A stretch of 64,000 nucleotides of DNA from Ligustrum vulgare (GCA_963555705.1 OY743174.1:59170234-59234233), one strand, 5' to 3'. Shown: positions 22,201-33,247, counted from the stretch's first letter. Made by a program: numbers and translations. Notes: generated by a model not told the origin, from the letters alone.

Positions 22201-24252
22201 TATGAAGAGATTAGAATAGTAGATGGTGTTCAATATGATACTTTCAGAGTTGCTTGCTATGCACTTGGTTTATTGGATGATGACAAAGAATATGTGGACG
22301 GTATAGTTGAGGCAAGTCATTGGGGGAAGTGCTACATACTTGAGAACTTTGTTCACAACATTGTTAGTATCTGGATCACTGTCTAGACCAGAGTACGTTT
22401 GGGAGGAAACTTGGAAATATCTATCGGACGACATACTTTATAGACAACGCAGAATCCTCAATCATGAAGGTAATATACCTTATATAAATTATTTATCATT
22501 ATTATGTCTTGATTCTAATAATAAACAAGTAGTAAGTTACACCATTAATATCTACATATGATTGAGTTATTTATAATTTAAAATGCAGCATTGGATCTAA
22601 GTGACGAACAGATAAAGGATTATACTCTTTTTGAGATAGAGAAAATATTGCAAAGTAGTGTAAGAAGCCTTCGCGAGTTTGATACTATGCCTTATCCTCA
22701 TAGCACGAATAGTTTTGTTCGTCAAAATAGACTTATTGAGGATGAGCTACGTTATGATAGACACACATTGGCAAGAGATCATAGTTCATATGTAACGAAT
22801 CTCAATGATGAACAAAAGACTGCATATCATACCATAATGAATGCAATTGAGAGTGATCGAGGCGGGGTATTTTTCTTATATGGTTATGGAGGTACGGGAA
22901 AGACTTTTGTGTGGAAAACATTAGCTGCTGCTTTGAGGTCAAAAGGAGAAATTGTGTTAACAGTAGCATCGAGTGGTATAGCCTCTCTTCTTCTACCTGG
23001 AGGTAGAACTGCTCATTCTAGATTTGCTATTCCTCTCACTCCAAATGAAGACTCAACATGCAACATTAGACAGGGGTCTCCACTTGCAGAGCTAATTATT
23101 AAAGCTAAATTGATCATTTGGGATGAGGCGCCTATGATGCACAGGTATTGCTTCGAAGCTCTAGACAAGACTATGAGAGACATTTTAAGGTTTACCAATC
23201 CATTGAGTTTGCAGCAATCTTTTGGAGGTAAAACTGTTGTCTTTGGTGGAGATTTTAGACAGATTTTACCTGTTATTCCAAAGGGTAGTAGACATGACAT
23301 TGTACTTGCATCTATCAACTCATCATATCTGTGGAGAGATTGCAAAGTTCTCAAATTAACCAAGAACATGAGACTCCAAAATCTTAGATCTAACGAGGAA
23401 TGTGTTGAATTAAAGGCTTTCGCTGAATGGATATCAAGTATTGGGGATGGTACAAACGGTGGTCCAAACGATGGTCATGCTACTATTGACATACCAGACG
23501 ACCTTTTGGTAAAAGATCCTACTGGTTCTATTGGTAAAATTTTGGAAAGCACGTATCCCTCTTTCTTGGAAAATATTGATAACCCTTCATATTTGCAAGA
23601 AAGAGCGATATTAGCTCCCACTCTTGAGGTTGTTGAATCTATAAACGAGTACATGTCATCTCAAAATATAACAGAAGACAAAACCTATTTCAGTTCTGAT
23701 GCAGCATGCAAGTCGAATTCGAACATTGAGCTACTTGAACACATTCATACTCCCGAGTTTTTGAATAGCATTAAATGTTCAGGTGTTCCAAATCATGAGT
23801 TGAAGTTGAAGGTTGGAACTCCAATTATGTTGTTGAGAAATATTGATCCTTCAGCGGGACTTTGTAATGGGACTAGATTGGTAATTACGAGACTTGGTAA
23901 TCATGTTTTGGAGGCAAAAGTAATTTCAGGAAGCAATGCTGGACATAAATTTTTTATACCTAGAATGACTTTAACTCCATCGGATCCATGAATACCTTTC
24001 AAGTTTCAACGAAGGCAGTTTCCAGTGACAGTCTCATATGCTATGACTATTAACAAGAGTCAGGGTCAATCTCTCTCGCATGTTGGACTTTATTTGAAAA
24101 GACTAGTATTTAGTCATAGACAACTATACGTAGCAGTATCTCGAGTTACCAATCGTGCTGGATTGAAGATATTGATTTCAAATAAGGATGGACAACCAAC
24201 TAATTCCACTACAAATGTTGTTTATAAAGAAGTTTTCCAAAACTTGGTTTGA
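19223..24252 (+). pseudogene. Helitron Rep/helicase (RepHel), broken
   Basis: Rolling-circle initiator fused to a PIF1-type helicase. Exons read as 19223-19661, 19774-20452, 20613-20858, 21245-22469 and 22589-24252. The first has a CxxC finger (NCQFCGAAFWYEERV). The Rep part shows the HUH motif, GLPHAHIL with His codons at 21283 and 21289, and the two-tyrosine motif KYLFKYINKG (Tyr codons at 21688 and 21700). The helicase part has Walker A GYGGTGKT, Walker B LIIWDEAPM, GGDFRQILPV and the C-terminal [13 protein letters not shown] and [10 protein letters not shown]. Damage: a TGA in place of the usual Trp at about 19228; a frameshift near 20252; one extra G in the G-run at about 22322-22326; and a TGA at 23989-23991 where an Arg codon is expected. 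The HUH and ATPase residues themselves survive. The catalytic gene is therefore dead unless read-through or another copy supplies it. Confidence 0.9.
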
Positions 24253-24274
24253 TTTTGCCAATGTATCTATTTTG

Positions 24275-24733
24275 TGTAAGGATTTTAATCAATCGTGTGG
24301 GCTTATATGTGAATTATTGTGTATTGAATAAAAGGCTATCAAATTTGGTTAAGCCCATTTAAAGTGATCTAATAAGGATTTTATATAGATCGGGTTTTAA
24401 TGCATCTAATTAAATGTATGGGCTTTTATGTGTAGATACCACGCCATTACCTAATTCATGATGGGCCGGATTAGGTTAACTGGCAATTCAGTATATAAAG
24501 TCGGTTATGGTCCCTGAATCGTACGTATTGTTCATTCCTTTTGACATCCCATCATCATAGAGAAAATACGGACTACGTATTGATTTAGAAGATCCGACCG
24601 CCGAATCGTTTATCGTGAATCACGTTTGATTAAGGTACGCTTCCGCTTCAGTTATTTAATTTTTGATAATTTAGCATGATGATTATTTTGGATCCTGGAT
24701 AAATAATTTATCTGTGAAATAAATCTTCCAACA
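24275..24733 (+). repeat. 5' LTR of copia 1
   Basis: 459 bp, TG..CA. It has a TATATAAA box at 24492-24499, a likely start region for the retroelement RNA. It matches 30701-31139 almost throughout. Confidence 0.95.
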
Positions 24734-24735
24734 AG

Positions 24736-24748
24736 TGGTATCAGAGCC
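24736..24748 (+). other. Primer binding site of copia 1
   Basis: TGGTATCAGAGCC, complementary to the 3' end of initiator tRNA-Met, two bases after the LTR. Confidence 0.95.
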
Positions 24749-25529
24749 AATCATCAAGTTGAATTATCAGATCGTGCATATGAAATATATTTTCTACCAG
24801 GTTTTATATGCATTCAGCTTATTGTTTTCTGTGTATGAATATTTTCGAATCTGTTATATTGAGTATGCGTGTATATTAACTTTGGATTGAAAAATGGATT
24901 CGAGTTGGGTATGAATCGTAAAAATTTTCTGTCGAATCTTATTTTGGTTGTTGAAATTTGAATCTGGTTATGGGTTTTTTCTTTGGAATATGATATTTGG
25001 TGTTGGTCGAAATCGAGTTGGGTATGGTTTTCTGAACTTGGGTTGAAATCAATCGACCATAGAATTTAGTTTTGAATCTGGTATTGGACTCGAGTTTTAT
25101 GATGAAGAAGGTGTCTCCGGTACTGGCGAAGGGCACCGCGCAAAGGGGCAGTCGGGCGCTGCTTGTGCTTATGGTTCCTCTGCATGAGATCGATATAGGG
25201 TCGGATGGCGTTGATAACGAGCGCCGGTGACATGGGTTGCGATTCAATCCGGCTGCCTTTGCGCGGTGTGTAGGAAGCATCGCCATTACAGGACCAAGGC
25301 GCTGCGCGCGATGCTGCATGTTGCAGCGTCGGAATTGACCTGCGCTGCTGGAGGTGCTTCTGATTTTGGAGACTGCGGCGGCGATTAGGGCTGAGTGAAA
25401 CCCTAGCGGCTGTGAAAATCAGATTTTGGGCAGGGGGTTTCACTTGTAAATTTGAAGTCTTGAAGGACTCCTTTGCAATTTTTGATTATTGTGCTTATTT
25501 GCATTTTCGGCCCTGTATTTTGTTATGGA

Positions 25530-26290
25530 TTAAATTTTTTAATCCTAAAGTTACTAAATTATTAAAGTCGGCCCTTAAAGTTCCGAGTCTTATAAAATCA
25601 GCCCCTAAAGTTATGAAATTATTAAAGTTGGGGTTATAAAAGTTCCTGATTTTATATTTCAGCCCCTGAAGTTTGAAATTTTTTCAATTCAGCCCCTAAT
25701 GTTTGAACATTTTCAAAATTGGTCCTTAAAGTTTGAGAATTTTCTAAATTAATCCCTAAAGCTTGAAAATTCTCTAATTTGGTCCCTTAAACTTTGAAAA
25801 TTTTCATTTTCAGTCCCTAAAGTTTGAAAATTTTCTAATTCAGTTCCCTAAAGTTTGAAAATTTTCTAATACAGCACCTAAAGTTCTGAAATTCTTTAAT
25901 TTGGTCCCTAAAGTTTGAAAATTTTCTAATTCAGTCACTAAAGTTTGGAAATTTTCAAAATTGGTCCTTAAAGTTTGAATTTTTTTTTAAATTTAAGTCC
26001 CTAAAGTTTGGGAATTTTCTAAATTGGCTCCTAAAGTTTGAAAATTTTCAAAATCAACATTTAAAGATCGAAAATTTCCTATTTTGGACCTCCAAAGTTT
26101 GATTTTCTTTCAAATTGGGACCTAAAGTTTGGAATTTCTCTAAATTGGCCAATAAAGTTTTGGAAAAATTGTAATTTAAGCCCTTCACGCTTAAAATTTC
26201 ACATAATTGGCCACATAATGTTTAAATAATATTGCAATTTACTCTCTCAACTTAAGGATTGCTTTATTCTAAAGTTTTGAATTCTATAAT
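25530..26290 (+). repeat. Degenerate about 33-bp tandem repeats in copia 1 leader
   Basis: About twenty degenerate units of the form CCCTAAAGTTTGAAAATTTT then CTAATTYRGTY. Units diverge by substitution and small indels. The leader also has a GC-richer block at 25100-25400 without a convincing reading frame. Confidence 0.9.
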
Positions 26291-26392
26291 TCAAATCCTA
26301 AAGTCAAATATAGATGCAAATCAATGGATTTCAGTTTCAAATCTTGGTACATCGAAATCTTTTGAGGGATATAATATTCGAAAGTAAGTTAA

Positions 26393-26965
26393 TTTTTTTT
26401 TTTAGTAAATTAGAGTTTCATTGCATAGCCAAGTAAATCAAACCTTTTGCTCAATCTGCCAACAAGAACTGAACCAGAAACATAACACGAACAGGGACCT
26501 CTTACAGAAGAGATAGAACGAGAAGTTCCTCTCAAGTCACCAAAGATGCAAGATAAAATGCAAACCAAGTTCACATCTCAGCAAATTTCAAGAAACAAAA
26601 ACTATATTGAAAATCTAGATTTAGACCTCATACGAAAATCCTTTGAAAATCCCTATATTAATGCAAGGTCACATGATGGAAGCAGTGTCGCCACTGGTTG
26701 ATGGATGAAGCGGCGCTGCTGCTCGATTTAGTAGCGACGATTAGGTAAGTCGCAACGTTACGTTAACCTTCAAAATCGTTGCTGTCAGCGTTGGTGGGGT
26801 CACGTTTCTTGAACCAATGACGTTCGAACTAGGGGCGGAGTCCATCGATGGTGTGGCCATGAGAGATGAGCGAAGGCGGTGGCGGCGTCATGGTCTATTG
26901 AATCCATTGGGAGAGAGAGGGATGAAACGAAGGGAACTAAGGGAGAGAGGATTAGGTTTAGGTAG
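26393..26965 (-). pseudogene. Retroposed polyadenylated transcript in copia 1 leader
   Basis: The insert is flanked by a 17-bp direct repeat TCGAAAGTAAGTTAATT at 26378-26394 and 26966-26982 and begins on the plus strand with a T-run, i.e. a poly(A) tail on the minus strand. Read on the minus strand it starts CTACCTAAACCTAATCCTC, has an ATG at about 26900 opening MDSIDHDAATAFAHLSWPHH.. that stops after roughly 40 codons, and ends ..GAAACTCTAATTTACT then A's. This is the pattern of LINE-mediated retroposition of an mRNA. No LINE protein is encoded, so a processed pseudogene or retroposed noncoding RNA is likely. The parent gene is not recognised. Confidence 0.7.
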
Positions 26966-27037
26966 TCGAAAGTAAGTTAATTGAAGCAACATGTTGCCAA
27001 AGCAACCTCTCTTGTGGATATTAATTAACTTTGAATA

Positions 27038-27440
27038 TTAGAAGGTATTTGTGTGTTATTCATTGCGGATATTGATCGGCCTAAAGGAAGGTCAATATTT
27101 GGCTCGAATTTCACATGCACCTGTTGTGATAAACACGTGGCAATTATTTGGTTTAACGTGTGACCAATAAATCGGTCCAAAGAAAGGTTTATTGGTTAAC
27201 ATGTCTTATTACCAGTGTTTGATCACTATACTAAGGGAAAATTAGGTGTTTGTGTGTTATTTCATGCGGATATTGATCGGCCCAAAGGAAGGTCAATATT
27301 TGACCCGAATTTCACATGAACTTGTGGTGATAAATACGTGACGGTTATTTAGTTTTACGTGTGATCAATGAATCGGTCCAAAGAAAGGTTTGTTGGTTGA
27401 CATGTCTTACTGTCAGTGTTTGATTACTACACCAAGAGTA
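27038..27440 (+). repeat. About 200-bp tandem duplication in copia 1 leader
   Basis: Two copies (about 27038-27240 and 27241-27440) share GCGGATATTGATCGGCC, AAGGAAGGTCAATATTTG and CGGTCCAAAGAAAGGTTT in the same order. Confidence 0.85.
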
Positions 27441-27691
27441 CCACTTACAAGTCAATATTTCTGTCCAAAGACTAAATATTGATGTTGTGCTAGGTATCTT
27501 GTGATGGGCCCTACCATTGTTTGAAAGTATGATTTGCATAATAAGGTATTTATATGAGCTATTTTGTTTAAGTGTTCACTATTATGTTTCAAATTCTGCT
27601 AGTAGTATATCTACAAGCTCAAATTTAATCCCTGTATTTATGGAACAAACTTCAAGGATCAAAACAAGAACATTAACTTTTCATTGGCTAC

Positions 27692-28330
27692 ATGGATCTA
27701 GACCGTGTACTAAGAATTGAGCAACCTGCTCCTCTTACGGATGAAAGTTCATCTGATCAAATGAGGAACTTTGAGAAGTGGGATTGTTTAAATTACGTGA
27801 GTCTCATGATCATTAAGTGCGGCATTCCGGAAGCCTTTAGTGGCATAGTATCTGAGGAGGTAAATGATGCCAATGAATTCCTTACCGAAATTAAGAAACG
27901 TTTTGCGAGAAACGATAAGGTTGAAACAAGCACGCTTATGCAAAGCTTGATTTCAATAAAGTATAAAGGCAATAGGAAAATAAGGGAGTGCTTCATGTAG
28001 ATGTTTCACACTGCTTCAAAACTTAAGGAACTAAAACTCGACTTGTCTAATGACTTGCTCGTGCATTTGGTATTGATATCGCTTCCTGCACAATACAGTT
28101 AATTTAAGGTTAGTTATAACTGTCAAAGTAGAATGGACTCTCAATGAACTCATTTCATAGTGTGCAAGCTTCTTGCACAATTCAGTCAATTTAAAGTCAG
28201 TTGTAACTATCAAAGGGAGAAATGAACTCTAAATGAGCTCATTCTATTTTGTGTGCAAGAGGAAGAAAAGTTGAAGCAGGACAGAACTGAAAGTGTTCAC
28301 TTGTCAAACACCTCTAAAGATAAGGGCAAG
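27692..28330 (+). pseudogene. copia 1 gag (UBN2-type), broken
   Basis: The frame from 27692 reads ..FEKWDCLNYVSLMIIKCGIP then EAFSGIVSEEVNDANEFLTE, IKKRFARNDKVETSTLMQSL and ISIKYKGNRKIRECFM before a TAG at 27998. The matching text (MFHTASKLKELKLDLSND, LLVHLVLISLPAQYS) continues past it. This is the UBN2/Retrotran_gag family of copia nucleocapsid precursors. Downstream, a roughly 90-bp segment is tandemly duplicated (28079-28167 and 28168-28259), breaking the frame again. A lysine-rich stretch follows near 28260-28350. Not functional. Confidence 0.85.
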
Positions 28331-28379
28331 AAAACAAATAAAGAAAATAAAGTCGTTAATGGACTATTAATTTTATAAT

Positions 28380-30200
28380 CCCACACTTAAGTCAATTTTT
28401 GAAATGGGAACTGCAACATTTTTTGAGAATGTTGAGTTTGGGGGGAGAAATAAGGTTAGAGATATTGTCCTTAAGGAATAAGTTGAGGAATGATCGGTTT
28501 CGATTCCTACTATTGCTTTTGACAACGTGCAAGTTTTTATGCATGTTATTGATCAAGAAGCATATCCGGAACCTCAACTAGACAATGTTGAAGAACCTCC
28601 CATCCAAAATAAGGTAAATTTCAGAAGTACAAATTCAACAACCTCAATAACTAAAGCAATTAAGGAGATCCACGAGAGAAAGAGAAAAATGCTATTCATG
28701 ATAATTTAAATAGTGTTTTTCCAAGAACATAAGGAAATAATGGATGGTGGAAGATGGTCCAATCAATTCCATCAGGCCATGTAGGGTTCTAACTCACAAA
28801 AGTGGATTGATGTCATAAATAAGGAGTATAAGCATATGCAAGATAATAGAGTTTTGGATCTTGTCTCATTACCAGAAGGTACGAAGCCCATTGGTCTTAA
28901 ATGGATTTTTAAACTAAAGGTGATTTGAAAGGTAATGTGGAAAGTTATAAAGTTCGTCTTGTATCTAAATGCTTTACATAGAATGATGTCATTGATTATA
29001 AAGAGACTTTCCCTTTTGTTTTCTACGAAAGACTCTTTCAGGAAAGTTAGGTTGTTGCACATTTTGACCTCGAGTTACATCAAATAGATGTTAAGACGAC
29101 GTTTCTCAATGGAGACATTGATGAGATGGCTTGCAAATTAAAGAAATCCATTTATGTGCTCAAGCCAGCTTCCCGTTAAGGGTAATACAAATATCATCAA
29201 GTAATTATCTCATTTGGTCTGGAGATTAATGCTGTTGATGGTTGTGTGTATTACAAGTTCAGTGGGAGTAAGTATATTTTCCTGGTTTTGTATGTTGACA
29301 ACATATTGCTTGCCACCAATGATATATGCATGTCACATAAAATTATGAGATTTTTTGTCAAGGAATTTTGAGATTAAAAAATCTTGGTGGCGTCTTTTTT
29401 GTATTAGGAATTCAGATACACCGGGATTGTTCTCGGGTATTCTTAAATTGTCACAAAAGTGCTATATCGATAAAGTACTTAAGAGGTTTGGCATGAAAGA
29501 CAGTAAATCAGGGGACATCTCTATCGCTAAGGGAGACAAATTTAGTCTCGACTAATGCCCGAAAAGTTATCTTGAAGTTAAAGAAATGCAGAGGCTCCCA
29601 TATAGTTAAGCTATAGGGAATCTGATATATACTCAAATTTGTATGCGTTCGGATATTGCATACGTTATTGGGATACTAAGGAGATATTTAAGTAACTCTG
29701 AGATGGATCATTTGGAAAGCAGTCAAACATGGGTTATAAGGTATTTAAAGAGAACAAAAGATTACATGCTCACATACAGAAAATCGGATCAGTTGGAGAT
29801 CATATGGTATTATGATTCCGATTTTTACTAGATGCCAAAACAGTAGAAGATCCATATCAGGCTACATCTATCTGCTAGTTGGAGGAGCTATTTCCGGATG
29901 GAGTGCTTGACAGGCACTTTAGCTTCTTTCACTTGGCAGCACAGTTGTAGCAATTTTGGGGGCATCTAATTATGGAATATAGCTGCCAAATTTTGTCACT
30001 GGGCTGCATATTCTGTACGGTATAGAAAGACCACTAAAGTTATATTGTGACAATAACTCAGCAGATTAATATTCCAGTAACAACAGGAGCTCAACTAAGT
30101 CAAAATACATTGACATAAGTTCCTGGTTGTGAATGATACAGTTCAGAGTGGACAAGTGTCAATAAGAGCACATTGGGATAAACTCCATAATTGCGGATCC
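28380..30200 (+). pseudogene. copia 1 pol remnants (RT and RNase H), heavily decayed
   Basis: Translations in shifting frames match copia reverse transcriptase: WIDVINKEYKHMQDNRVLDL, GTKPIGLKWIFKLK, KCYIDKVLKRFGMKDSKSGD, then MRSDIAYVIGILRRYLSN, HLESSQTWVIRYLKRTKDYM and the RNase H region up to about 30190. Protease and integrase are not found: the space between gag and RT is too short, so an internal deletion is likely. Many stops and shifts are present. Confidence 0.85.
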
Positions 30201-30689
30201 GCTTACTAAAGTATTACAACCCAAGGTCTTTCATGAGCACAATACTCATATGGGTGTTGTATTTCTTAAGGATATTTGGTTTCAGTGGGAGTTTGTATTT
30301 TGGGTGCATTAGACACATTTATTGTCCTTTTGGATACAGTTTAAAGTTAAAGTTATTTACAGCTGTAAGGTTTCAGGTTTATTATCTCTGAACTCGTTTG
30401 AGGATGATCTCACTAAAGTTGGACCAGTTGGAAATAGGCATGTTGAAGATCACATTACATGTAATTTCCATGCTACACATCCATACTTGATCCATGTCAT
30501 TCAGTTATGTCGATATACGTGACCATTGATAGGTTTAGTTACGATTAATGTAGCGAAAGCCGCTTTGATCCTATGTTGATATAATTGATGGACCGAATTA
30601 TTTGGGGATGCATTCAGTAATGATAGCAAAATTTTGAGTACTCATAAGGTTATGATTGATACACAATTGTAAGGTTACACATATAGCCC

Positions 30690-30700
30690 AAGTGGGAGAT
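30690..30700 (+). other. Polypurine tract of copia 1
   Basis: AAGTGGGAGAT immediately before the 3' LTR, the usual plus-strand primer site of copia elements. Confidence 0.85.
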
Positions 30701-31139
30701 TGTAAGGATTTTAATCAATCGTGTGGGCTTATATGTGAATTATTGTGTATTGAATAAAAGGCTATCAAATTTGATTAAGCCCATTTAAAGTGATCTAATA
30801 AGGATTTTATATAGATTCGGCTTTAATGCATCTAATTAAATGTACCAGGCCATTACCTAATTCATAATGGGTCGGATTAGGTTAACTGGCAATTCAGTAT
30901 ATAAAGTCGGTTATGGTCCCTGAATCGTACGTATTGTTCATTCCTTTTGACATTCCATCATCAGAGAGAAAATACGGACTACGTATTGATTTAGAAGATC
31001 CGACCGCCGAATAGTTTATCGTGAATCACGTTTAATTAAGGTACGCTTCCGCTTCACTTATTTAATTTTTGATAATTCAGCATGATGATTATTTTGGATC
31101 CTGGATAAATAATTTATCTGTGAAATAAATTTTCCAACA
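30701..31139 (+). repeat. 3' LTR of copia 1
   Basis: 439 bp, TG..CA, near-identical to 24275-24733 apart from a roughly 20-base deletion and scattered substitutions. Confidence 0.95.
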
Positions 31140-31253
31140 TTTTGAATATCGACTATCAATGTCCAATTTTATTTTAGCGTGATCATTACCTAATTATGTC
31201 ACTTTGTTCATTAATGATTTCATTACAAACAAAAGATAATAATAATGTCATTT

Positions 31254-31277
31254 GTGCATCGCATGTGTACGTACTAA
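31254..31277 (+). other. Helitron 3' terminus (hairpin plus CTAA)
   Basis: Imperfect stem TGTGC/GCATG around loop ATC, an 8-base spacer TGTACGTA, then CTAA, followed by T. The same hairpin (CGTGC-ATC-GCATG) with the same 8-base spacing is found at 60880-60903. Confidence 0.75.
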
Positions 31278-31767
31278 TTGGTTTAATAGGTTGTGTCATT
31301 TCTAGAGGCGTTAAAGAAAGGTTTCTTGATTGGCTCGCGAGCATCCTATTCATGACCCATGTGGTGGGTATATAATAGTAGAAAATGCGTCTAACTGATG
31401 CTTGTTAGGTGTTTGAGAAAATGGATGAGAGAGAGACGATTTTATTGGAACGGTTTGATGGCGGGTATTGTATAGGAAGTTGGTGGGTTGGTTGGCTTGA
31501 GAATTTATGTCACGTGAAATGTTTGAATTTGTTATTGTAATTTTTAAACTCTTTAATTACTCGGAGGGTTAGGATCTCGTAGAACAAGACGATCTTGGAG
31601 CATTTCGAGGATGGATAGTGTTTGGTAAGATTCAGGTTGTTTTTTCTCCGATTAAGTGTTTTTTTAACCATTTTTACTAACCCTGATGCACCCAGCACCA
31701 TCCTTTGCAGGGGGACAACAGTGCTGGATTTGGCTGCTCTTTATTGAGGTGCTTACATCATCATACA
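31278..31767. other. Intergenic, no supported gene
   Basis: Sequence between the Helitron 3' end and the next hAT element. I see no gene. Confidence 0.5.
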
Positions 31768-33247
31768 CAGTGTCGACCCTGTGTTTTTGGGTATCCCTGT
31801 GCGAATGTTAAAAAAGTACCTCCATTCTTTATTTATAAAGTATGCGTATAGAGGAAAAAAAAACTATTTATATAAACTCACTATAAATAAAAATGCCACA
31901 TAACAAAAATATCGTTTTTAATATTTTTCTTATATTGTTTTCATGTCATAAAGAAAATGTAAACTAAAAAACTAAATTTATGCCTTGTAGAACATTCAAA
32001 ACATTCAAAAGCATGAACTTTCATAAGAAAGTGTCATCCAAATTACTAATATCTTTGATAGCCAATATGAGTTGACCTGAAAAAGAAAGAAACTACTCAA
32101 ACAATATCATATGTAAGTCTTGAAATGCAACAAATCATTTAAAATTAGTTCTTCTTGCATCACTTAAATCATCTATACCTTCATTTCTATCATTTTCATC
32201 ATGTACTTTATTTGTTTCACCTACAAAATTTGTTTCATCATGACCTTCTTCATTATTATTATTTTCATTGAGTCCAAATTTTTTCTCGTGATTTAGTTGT
32301 TGGTCCTTAGCTAAATCTTCCGTTGGCGTGTCAATTATATTGTCTTTATCTTGCAATCAACCAACCACGAATCTATCAAGAGCACCTTTTTGAGATTGTA
32401 TTAACTTTTCACATTTTCTCTTTTTCTTTCATTTATCACATCCAGATAATTGTTTTCTATAAAACATTTTTAATCTTTTTATGGCAAACAAAAAACAAAC
32501 GAAAGAGAAGAGAAGATAAATATTATCAGAAAAATATAACTTGGTTTAGAAATGACTAATAAGAGAATCTGAACCGAGCACTGCACTGAATGAAGTCAAC
32601 GAACCAAGCCCACTGGCACTGTACACAATTTGAACCTCAATTGAAAATCTGGGATTTGGGTTCAACATCAATATATCAAAATTCAGCATCAACATTCAAC
32701 AAGTCTAAATTCATCACTCATTAAGACTGAAAGCAATCTAACATTTTACCTGTAGAGTCACGTGATGAAGGCAGAAGCTGAAGCATAGTCGCGGCGATGG
32801 AGGGTTTTGCCATTTTGGAACTTGGAAGACAGACAGACAATGTCAATGAGACGGAGCCGATTGATGAATCCGGAATTTTCTTGTAACGAAGACAGTGATG
32901 CAGACGCAATGAGCAGATTTTTTATTTCTAGAAAGTGGAATCTGGCTTCTATTCTCGGGAGGTTTGATTTACATAGGAAATGGGGTTGTTTTGGAAGATG
33001 GGGAGTCTTAAGCTACTGTCTAGGAGTAGGTTTTTTATTTACAATGGGGTGATGGGTGAAAAAAAAAAATGAAAATTTGGGAAAATTTTAGAGTTGGTCC
33101 GTCCCTTTGCTGTTCATATACTGATATAAAAAAATATAATTTTTTTTTTAAAATAATATGTTCTAATATATTTTTCAATATTGGTGCCCCCCAAAATTTT
33201 GGTGCCCTGTTCGTCGCACCTCTCGCACGGCCTCAGGACCGCCTCTG
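31768..33247 (-). mobile_element. hAT deletion derivative (1480 bp) with transposase N-terminus
   Basis: Ends CAGTGTCGACCCTG and, inversely, CAGAGGCGGTCCTG, with a perfect 8-bp TSD ATCATACA at 31760-31767 and 33248-33255. The right side carries the GGTGCCCCCCAAAATTTTGG phrase often seen at ends of such elements. The interior holds the start of a transposase gene on the minus strand and nothing of the catalytic or dimerisation domain, so it is non-autonomous. Confidence 0.85.
32135..32490 (-). pseudogene. hAT transposase N-terminal exon fragment
   Basis: The minus-strand frame reads MFYRKQLSGCDKRKK, a basic stretch, then LIQSQKGALDRFVV, followed by an acidic Asn/Glu/Asp-rich tract that ends DARRTNFK. 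SGxxKRKKK..LIQSQKGALDxFV is the N-terminal signature of plant hAT-like transposases with a TTF-type zinc finger/DUF4371 region. A stop lies after VV (near 32355), and everything downstream of this exon is missing. Confidence 0.65.

Larger units (their letters stand above)
24275..31139 (+). mobile_element. Ty1/copia retrotransposon 1, complete ends, decayed coding
   Basis: LTRs at 24275-24733 and 30701-31139 begin TGTAAGG and end CCAACA. The perfect 5-bp TSD TTTTG is at 24270-24274 and 31140-31144. The PBS (TGGTATCAGAGCC) follows LTR1, and a purine tract precedes LTR2. The order of gag, then reverse transcriptase, then RNase H remnants is plus-strand. The element inserted 22 bases after the Helitron helicase stop, so it is younger than the Helitron. 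The right LTR lacks about 20 bases present in the left one (around 24419-24440). Confidence 0.95.
6413..31277 (+). mobile_element. Large Helitron (RPA plus Rep/helicase), interrupted by copia
   Basis: The 5' end reads TCTATCTAATATATAAAAGG, the usual plant Helitron start, preceded by A at 6412. The 3' end is an imperfect hairpin TGTGC-ATC-GCATG (31254-31266), eight bases, then CTAA (31274-31277) followed by T at 31278. This fits insertion between A and T with no TSD. Between the ends lie an RPA70-like gene and a Rep/helicase gene, both on the plus strand, as expected for plant Helitrons. A complete copia element (24275-31139) and a small hAT (13107-13643) are secondary insertions, so the original element was about 17.5 kb. 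The Rep/helicase is broken, so this copy cannot mobilise itself. The end assignment rests on motif plus content; a second copy would confirm it. Confidence 0.8.

Noticed and set aside
25066..25443. Arg/Pro-rich minus-strand frames in the copia 1 leader
   Set aside because: GC-richer non-coding leader of the retrotransposon; no motif, and the frames overlap each other.
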